59,869 bases of DNA from Rhabdochromatium marinum (GTDB lineage: Bacteria > Pseudomonadota > Gammaproteobacteria > Chromatiales > Chromatiaceae), in the NCBI RefSeq assembly GCF_016583795.1, contig NZ_NRRS01000019.1:1-59869 (forward strand), read 5' to 3'. How positions within the stretch are numbered: position 1 is the first letter of the stretch; each line of letters starts with the position of its first letter. Made by a program: the position numbers and the translations under genes. The notes below the pieces were generated by a model, which worked only from the letters and a program-made list of their open reading frames with translations, was not told the origin of the DNA and did not search any database. Of this stretch, positions 54,998-59,869 are shown in pieces.

Positions 54998-57517
54998 ATG
55001 ACCACCATCCTGCGTCATATTTTCCTCGCCAACCTGTGGCGGCGGCGCCTACCGACGGCGCTGTCGGTACTGGCAATTGCACTCGGAGTGGCGCTGGGAC
55101 TGGCGGTGCAGTTGATTCATCGTGGTGCGCTGGATGAATTCGAGCGCGGTGTGCGCCTGTTGAACGGTCAAGCCGATCTGCAAGTGCTCGCCGGTGCGAG
55201 TGGCTTTGATGACAGCCTCTATGCCCGTATCGCCCAACTACCGGAGGTGGCAGCAGCCAGCCCGGTGTTGGAACTGAGCGCGCGCTTGCCGGGCAGCCGC
55301 GAGACCCTGCGCATTCTCGGCGTCGATGTACTGAGGCTCGGAGCCGTGAATCCGTCGCTGATACCGGAGCCTGCAAGCGCGGAGGACGCCCCGGATCTAC
55401 TGGCAACATTGCGCGAAGACGCGCTCTTTCTGAGTCCGGCCGCCGCCAAGCGGCTCGCACTCAAGCCCGGCGACACACTGACCTTGCAAGCTGGCACCGA
55501 AGAGCGTCAGCTGCGTATCGCCGGGCGCGTACCGGCGGCTGGTGTCGGGCAGGCGTTGGCAGTGATGGATATCGCCGGGGCGCAGCTGCAGTTCTCTCGC
55601 ATCGGCGTGCTGACCCGGATCGATCTGCGCCTGCGCGATGATCGACCACCGGCGCAGGCGCGCGACGCGATTGCCGCACAGCTTCCACCGGGATTGACGG
55701 TGCTACCGCCCGCGCAAGCCGCGAACGAATCCCTCGGCCTCACCCGCGCCTATCGCGTCAACTTGACCATGCTGGCCACCATTGCCCTGTTGACCGGCGG
55801 TTTTCTGGTGTTCTCGACCCAGTGGCTGGCGGTGGTGCGCCGCCGCCAGGAGCTGGCCTTTTTGCGCGCCCTGGGGCTGACGCGCGCCGAGTTGTGGCGC
55901 GGCTTACTGGCCGAAGGCGCGCTGCTCGGGCTGCTCGGCGGCTTCATCGGCGCAGTACTTGCATATTTGCTCGCCGCCCTGGCCTTTGCAGCCGTCGGTG
56001 GCGATCTCGGGGCCGGCTTTTTCCGAGGCCTGAGTCCGCAGTTGAGCTGGCAATGGCTGGCGACCCTGATCTATCTCGCTCTGGGCGTGGCCGCTGGACT
56101 GGCGGGTGCCTGGTTACCGGCGCGCGAGGCCGCGCGCACCGCTCCGGCCCAGGCGCTGAAAGCCGGCGATGAGGCCGAGGCCTATCGCGCCCGCCCGCAC
56201 TGGGTGGCCACGCTCGGCAGTCTGCTGCTCGCTGCCCTGCTCTGCATCCTGCCACCGCTCTGGGGCATTCCGGTGTTCGGCTATCTGGCGGTGCTCTTGA
56301 TTCTGCTCGCCGCCATTCTGGCGCTACCAGGGGTCACCCAGGTACTCGGCGGGCTGCGCTTTGGACTCGCCTTCGCCACCGGCCCGATCCCACAGCTCGC
56401 CCAAGCGCGACTCACCGCCGCGCCTGGGCAGACGGTGGTCGCCGGCGCTGGCGTGGTGGCCAGTGTTGCGCTGGCCGCGTCCATGGCGGTGATGGTCGAT
56501 TCCTTCCGTGGTTCGGTTGATGATTGGCTTACGCGTATGCTGCCAGCAGACCTTTACCTGCGTGCATCAGATTCCAGCGCCAGCGGCTTTCTTGCTCCCG
56601 AGCAGATCGCCCAAGTGCGCGCCCTGCCCGGCGTGCGGGATATCTACCCGGTGCGCTTCGACAGCGTCAGACTGGAAGCTGGGGCACCGGCGATCAGCCT
56701 GATCGCCCGACGTATCGATGGCGCCGGTGGGCTGCCTCTGGTCGCGGGTCACTTACAGGTCACGGACACGGATAGACCGCCGGCCTGGATTTCCGAAGCC
56801 CTGGCCGATCAGCGCGCGCTGCACATTGGCGAGCGGTTGGAACTGCCCTTGGGCGGCGACCTGCAATCCTTCATCATCGCTGGCATCTGGCGCGACTACG
56901 CCCGACAGCATGGTTCCATCGTGATCCGCATGGACGATTACCGCGCTCTGAGCGGGGATGCGCTGACCAATGATCTGGGCCTGATGCTGACACCGAATGC
57001 CGAGCCGGAGATGTTAATGCAGGCCATTCGCGACACCTTGGGCGAGTCGGTCAGCGAGATGATTCTGCCAGGCGATCTGCGCGCCATGATCCTGACAATT
57101 TTCGACCGCACCTTTCTGGTCACCTATCTGATGGAGGGCATTGCGGTACTGATCGGGCTGTTCGGCATCGCCACCACCTTCGCGGCCCTGGCCAGCAGCC
57201 GGCGCAAGGAGTTTGGCATTCTGCGCCACCTGGGGCTGCGCCGGCGCGACATCGGGCGGCTACTCGGGCTGGAAGCGGCACTTGGCGCCTTGTTGGCCGT
57301 GATTGTCGGCCTGGTCGCTGGCGGCGGCATCGCCTGGGTGCTGATCGAGGTCATCAATCGTCAGAGCTTCCACTGGAGCATGGACTTGGCCGTGCCGGGC
57401 GGGCTGCTCGCGGTCTTTGCGAGCGCGATGGTTCTGCTCGCGGCTGGCGCAGCGCGGTTCGCCGGTGCCCAGGCGATGCGCCAGGATGCGGTGCTCGCGG
57501 TGCGGGAGGACTGGTAA
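54998..57517 (+). CDS. ABC transporter permease of the FtsX/MacB-like type
   Basis: An 839-residue permease with two repeated FtsX modules. The helices are near 18-38, then three around 255-375, several near 400-500 including LLLAALLCILPPLWGIPVFGYLAVLLILLA, and the last three after 700. Large periplasmic domains lie between them. The layout is that of the DUF214/YbbP-like permeases that extract lipids or lipoproteins from the inner membrane. No ABC ATPase gene is adjacent, which is unusual, since these usually follow their LolD-like ATPase. Its stop overlaps the next start (TAATG). Confidence 0.88.
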   Translation: MTTILRHIFLANLWRRRLPTALSVLAIALGVALGLAVQLIHRGALDEFERGVRLLNGQADLQVLAGASGFDDSLYARIAQLPEVAAASPVLELSARLPGSRETLRILGVDVLRLGAVNPSLIPEPASAEDAPDLLATLREDALFLSPAAAKRLALKPGDTLTLQAGTEERQLRIAGRVPAAGVGQALAVMDIAGAQLQFSRIGVLTRIDLRLRDDRPPAQARDAIAAQLPPGLTVLPPAQAANESLGLTRAYRVNLTMLATIALLTGGFLVFSTQWLAVVRRRQELAFLRALGLTRAELWRGLLAEGALLGLLGGFIGAVLAYLLAALAFAAVGGDLGAGFFRGLSPQLSWQWLATLIYLALGVAAGLAGAWLPAREAARTAPAQALKAGDEAEAYRARPHWVATLGSLLLAALLCILPPLWGIPVFGYLAVLLILLAAILALPGVTQVLGGLRFGLAFATGPIPQLAQARLTAAPGQTVVAGAGVVASVALAASMAVMVDSFRGSVDDWLTRMLPADLYLRASDSSASGFLAPEQIAQVRALPGVRDIYPVRFDSVRLEAGAPAISLIARRIDGAGGLPLVAGHLQVTDTDRPPAWISEALADQRALHIGERLELPLGGDLQSFIIAGIWRDYARQHGSIVIRMDDYRALSGDALTNDLGLMLTPNAEPEMLMQAIRDTLGESVSEMILPGDLRAMILTIFDRTFLVTYLMEGIAVLIGLFGIATTFAALASSRRKEFGILRHLGLRRRDIGRLLGLEAALGALLAVIVGLVAGGGIAWVLIEVINRQSFHWSMDLAVPGGLLAVFASAMVLLAAGAARFAGAQAMRQDAVLAVREDW

Positions 57518-58728
57518 TGACGCGCCATCGACACCCTCGCCTGCCACACCTGCTGACAGCGCTGCTGACGACTCTGCTGACGGCTGGGATCCTGACACTG
57601 CCGGGGCTGGCAGCCGCCACGGATGTCGGCAACTTCGCGCCCGTTACCCCTGACCGAGCACTGAGCTTCCCACGCGATTTCGGCGCTCACCCGGACTATC
57701 GCACCGAGTGGTGGTATATCACCGGCTGGCTGACCGACGCCCAAGGCCGCGAGCGCGGCTTTCAGGTAACCTTCTTCCGCTCCGCCACCGGCATTGGCGC
57801 CGACAACCCCAGCCGCTTCGCGCCCCGTCAGTTGCTGCTGGCCCACGCCGCGATTGCCGACCCGGGCAGCGATCATCTGCGGCATGCTGAGCGCGCCGCG
57901 CGCGTGCTGCCACCCCTGACCGGCGCCGAGCCGACCGACACCCAGGTCTGGATCGGCGACTGGACGCTGAGACGCACTCCGAATGGGGGCAGCAGCGAAG
58001 ACACTTATCGCACGCGCATCGAAGCCGACGACTTTGCCTTCGATCTCACACTGACCCCAGCCGGCCCGCCCGTGCTGAACGGCCAGGCCGGCTTCAGCCA
58101 GAAGAGTCCGAATCCGCAAGATGCCAGCCACTATTACAGCCGCCCCCAGCTTGAAGTGACCGGCGAGCTGCGCCTGGTCGCAACAGGAAACGGAAGCGAA
58201 AAAGGGAAAGGCAACAGCCCGGCGCATCGAGTCACCGGCCGCGCCTGGCTGGATCACGAATGGTCCACCGCCTATCTGCCCGAGCAGGCGCAGGGCTGGG
58301 ACTGGATCGGCATCAATCTGCACGACGGTGGCTCGCTGATGGCCTATCGCATGCGCCGCGCCGATGATTCCACCCTATGGGCCGGCGGCACCCTGCTCCG
58401 CCCCGGCCAGCCCAAACGAGTGCTAGGACCGGACGAGATCTGCTTCACCCCAAGGCGTCACTGGCAGTCACCGCGCACCGGAACACGCTATCCGGTGGAA
58501 TGGACGCTTGAGATCGACGATCTCCGGCTGCGACTGCGGCCCTTGATGGACGATCAAGAACTCGACTCGCGCCGCTCGACGCAAACGATCTACTGGGAGG
58601 GCGCGGTGCGGGTGCTCAAAGAAGGTGCCGCTCAAGACAGCGCAGTCGAAACGAAGCCCGAACCGACCGAGATCGGCCGTGGCTATCTGGAAATGACCGG
58701 TTACTGGCAGCGACAATCGTCTCTGTAA
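57517..58728 (+). CDS. AttH/CrtC-like lipocalin-domain protein
   Basis: An exported protein of 403 residues. A signal peptide (about 1-33) is followed by FPRDFGAHPDYRTEWWYITGWL, the hallmark of the AttH/carotenoid 1,2-hydratase-like superfamily. RAWLDHEWSTAYL, WDWIGINLHDGGSLMAYRMR and the C-terminal GRGYLEMTGYW complete the two lipocalin-like barrels. It is translationally coupled to the permease, the common pairing for AttH proteins. A true carotenoid hydratase role is possible but less likely in this context. Confidence 0.87.
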   Translation: MTRHRHPRLPHLLTALLTTLLTAGILTLPGLAAATDVGNFAPVTPDRALSFPRDFGAHPDYRTEWWYITGWLTDAQGRERGFQVTFFRSATGIGADNPSRFAPRQLLLAHAAIADPGSDHLRHAERAARVLPPLTGAEPTDTQVWIGDWTLRRTPNGGSSEDTYRTRIEADDFAFDLTLTPAGPPVLNGQAGFSQKSPNPQDASHYYSRPQLEVTGELRLVATGNGSEKGKGNSPAHRVTGRAWLDHEWSTAYLPEQAQGWDWIGINLHDGGSLMAYRMRRADDSTLWAGGTLLRPGQPKRVLGPDEICFTPRRHWQSPRTGTRYPVEWTLEIDDLRLRLRPLMDDQELDSRRSTQTIYWEGAVRVLKEGAAQDSAVETKPEPTEIGRGYLEMTGYWQRQSSL

Positions 58729-58876
58729 CTTGTCACTTCCAACGTAAGCTGGCAAAAAAGGCGACCTCGGGCGCGTCATCCGTGGGCGCTTGGCCCTCCC
58801 TCCGCTGCCAGGGTCAAGCGTGCCGCCACCCCGGCCCGAGATTTCGGCCGACACACACCAACAAGGAATCCATTCG

Positions 58877-59557
58877 ATGAAGACGTCACGCGTCATTGCC
58901 TACTGTTCGATCCTCGCGGGTCTGCCAATCGCCCAGGGTGCGTCTGCGGACGTCGGCCCACTGGTCGCCGGCACCTACAGCCTGGAGAGCGCCGAGACCT
59001 CCAGCACCCTGACCATCGAGTTCAAGCATGGTCAGGGCGCCCTCTTGAGCGCGGAGGCAATATTGCTGAACGCCTCTGGACACTATGGCGCGATCGACCA
59101 GGCACGGCTGGAGTTGCCACACCAGCACGAGGGATATCTCGGTATCTATCATGGGTACGGCTGCACGATCGAGCTGAGCGGGACGCCCATGGGCCTTCAT
59201 GCGGAGCAGCAAGGACGCTGCGAGGACTTTGGCATGGGAGTCGAACTGACCGGGGATTACATCCGCACGACCTCGCATTATGACGACATCCAGCGGGGCG
59301 AGGTGACGACACCCGAGCCGGACAAGCCCGGCCTCTTCGTGGCCGGTTTCCGTGTGACCTATTTCCCGCCCAGAGGCCGCGCCTCGGTTCCCCAAAACTA
59401 CAGCTATCGCATCTATTGCCCGACACGCATGGTCCGCAACATCGGCAACGGACGCTGGGACGATGCCCGCAAAGCCGAGGCGGAGGACGAGCGCCGCTTC
59501 TCGGGCCAGTATGTCGTAAGGGCCGTGGTCGCGGATGTCTGCGACCATGATATATGA
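58877..59557 (+). CDS. Exported protein of unknown function
   Basis: A 226-residue protein with a signal peptide (about 1-25, ending ASA). The mature part starts DVGPLVAGTYSLESAETSSTL and is rich in beta-type sequence, with four cysteines that could form disulfides. No family is recognised. The ATG at 58877 (MKTSRVIAYCSILAGLPIAQG) is chosen over a TTG 29 codons upstream because it begins the signal peptide. About 145 bases separate it from the AttH gene. Confidence 0.75.
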   Translation: MKTSRVIAYCSILAGLPIAQGASADVGPLVAGTYSLESAETSSTLTIEFKHGQGALLSAEAILLNASGHYGAIDQARLELPHQHEGYLGIYHGYGCTIELSGTPMGLHAEQQGRCEDFGMGVELTGDYIRTTSHYDDIQRGEVTTPEPDKPGLFVAGFRVTYFPPRGRASVPQNYSYRIYCPTRMVRNIGNGRWDDARKAEAEDERRFSGQYVVRAVVADVCDHDI

Positions 59558-59756
59558 GATCAAGCGGCCAGCTTTCGACCGCCCGGTTCCAGCCAGACAC
59601 CCAGGATGTGGAGCTAGAACCCTAGGGCGATCGCATCACGTTTTCTTAAGGGATGCCGCGCCCCCAATCTCGGTGATACACCCGTGCACGGCCGCCAGGA
59701 TCTGCACCCGCTATGCGAGCGCCGTGTTGCTCAATCAAGCAGCTGCTAAACCGCGC
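59558..59756. other. Intergenic region without recognisable gene
   Basis: About 200 bases between the exported protein gene and the minus-strand gene tail. No hairpin with a T-run, promoter or coding frame stands out. Confidence 0.4.
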
Positions 59757-59869
59757 CTAACCTGGAATACGTAGTTTTTCTTCCTCTGGGTCGAGGGCGA
59801 TCTTTACCCACAGGCGATCCGCTACTTCAAAGACGTTGCGGTTGATGTTCTTGGCGAATTGATGCACGC
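59757..59869 (-). CDS. C-terminal end of a gene leaving the window
   Basis: The minus-strand frame ends with TAG at 59759-59757 and encodes HQFAKNINRNVFEVADRLW and, near the end, DPEEEKLRIPG. Only 37 codons are visible, too few to name the protein. The clean open frame, with a composition unlike its shadows, supports a real gene. Confidence 0.5.
   Translation of the reverse strand, partial: VHQFAKNINRNVFEVADRLWVKIALDPEEEKLRIPG

Noticed and set aside
57517-58728. Carotenoid hydratase (CrtC) as the main call
   Set aside because: The family signature fits, but the coupling with an FtsX-type permease is the AttH arrangement and no carotenoid genes are present.

Overview
The window looks like chromosomal DNA of a gammaproteobacterial sulfur oxidiser, most probably a purple sulfur bacterium of the Chromatiaceae. 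The main reason is a complete sat-aprM-aprB-aprA cluster with the membrane anchor AprM, in the order known from Allochromatium vinosum. A split three-gene transhydrogenase, a large glycogen gene set and an amylosucrase fit that group. No photosynthesis gene lies in the window, so phototrophy is inferred. No rRNA, tRNA or CRISPR array was seen.

Layout. 1-450: a chain of hairpins on the minus strand that resembles an IscB-type omega RNA, reaching a start codon at the very edge, then the terminator of the apr operon. 453-4970 (minus): aprA, aprB, aprM, sat. 5227-16650 (plus): valS, a diguanylate cyclase, glgB, glgA with a very unusual repetitive N-terminal tail, and pntAA-pntAB-pntB. 16733-27571 (minus): leuB, leuD, leuC, an unknown zinc-ribbon protein, a second glgA, a DUF4912-like gene, an MFS transporter, aroC and a TolC-type outer membrane channel. 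27766-30713: a Mth938-like protein, an anchored unknown protein and an RNase II family enzyme. 30753-32690: an IS607-type element with a ruined tnpA but an intact tnpB. 32805-44537: ygfZ, a FixJ-type response regulator, a chemotaxis receptor, a DUF4407 membrane protein, amylosucrase, trxC and an aromatic-acid-type efflux operon (HlyD, DUF1656, FUSC) preceded by a MarR regulator with a clear promoter/operator.

45300-51330 is an accessory island. A frameshifted transposase remnant lies on the left, and a truncated cation/proton antiporter plus a tyrosine-integrase-like scrap lie on the right. Between them is a two-gene unit: a protein joining a SIR2-like domain to a TIR domain, overlapping by four bases a STAND ATPase with one membrane segment and six 48-residue TPR-like repeats. 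This looks like an NAD-depleting immune system and is the most interesting locus in the window. A third, amber-interrupted reading frame just upstream shares 70 of 73 bases with the end of the STAND gene.

51335-52683 is a compact iron-starvation unit: a sigma-factor/FecR-N-terminal fusion that overlaps a flavodoxin gene, behind a promoter next to a good Fur box match. The right end carries a small unknown gene, a seven-transmembrane diguanylate cyclase, an FtsX-type ABC permease without its ATPase, an AttH/lipocalin-like protein, an exported unknown protein, and the tail of a gene that leaves the window.
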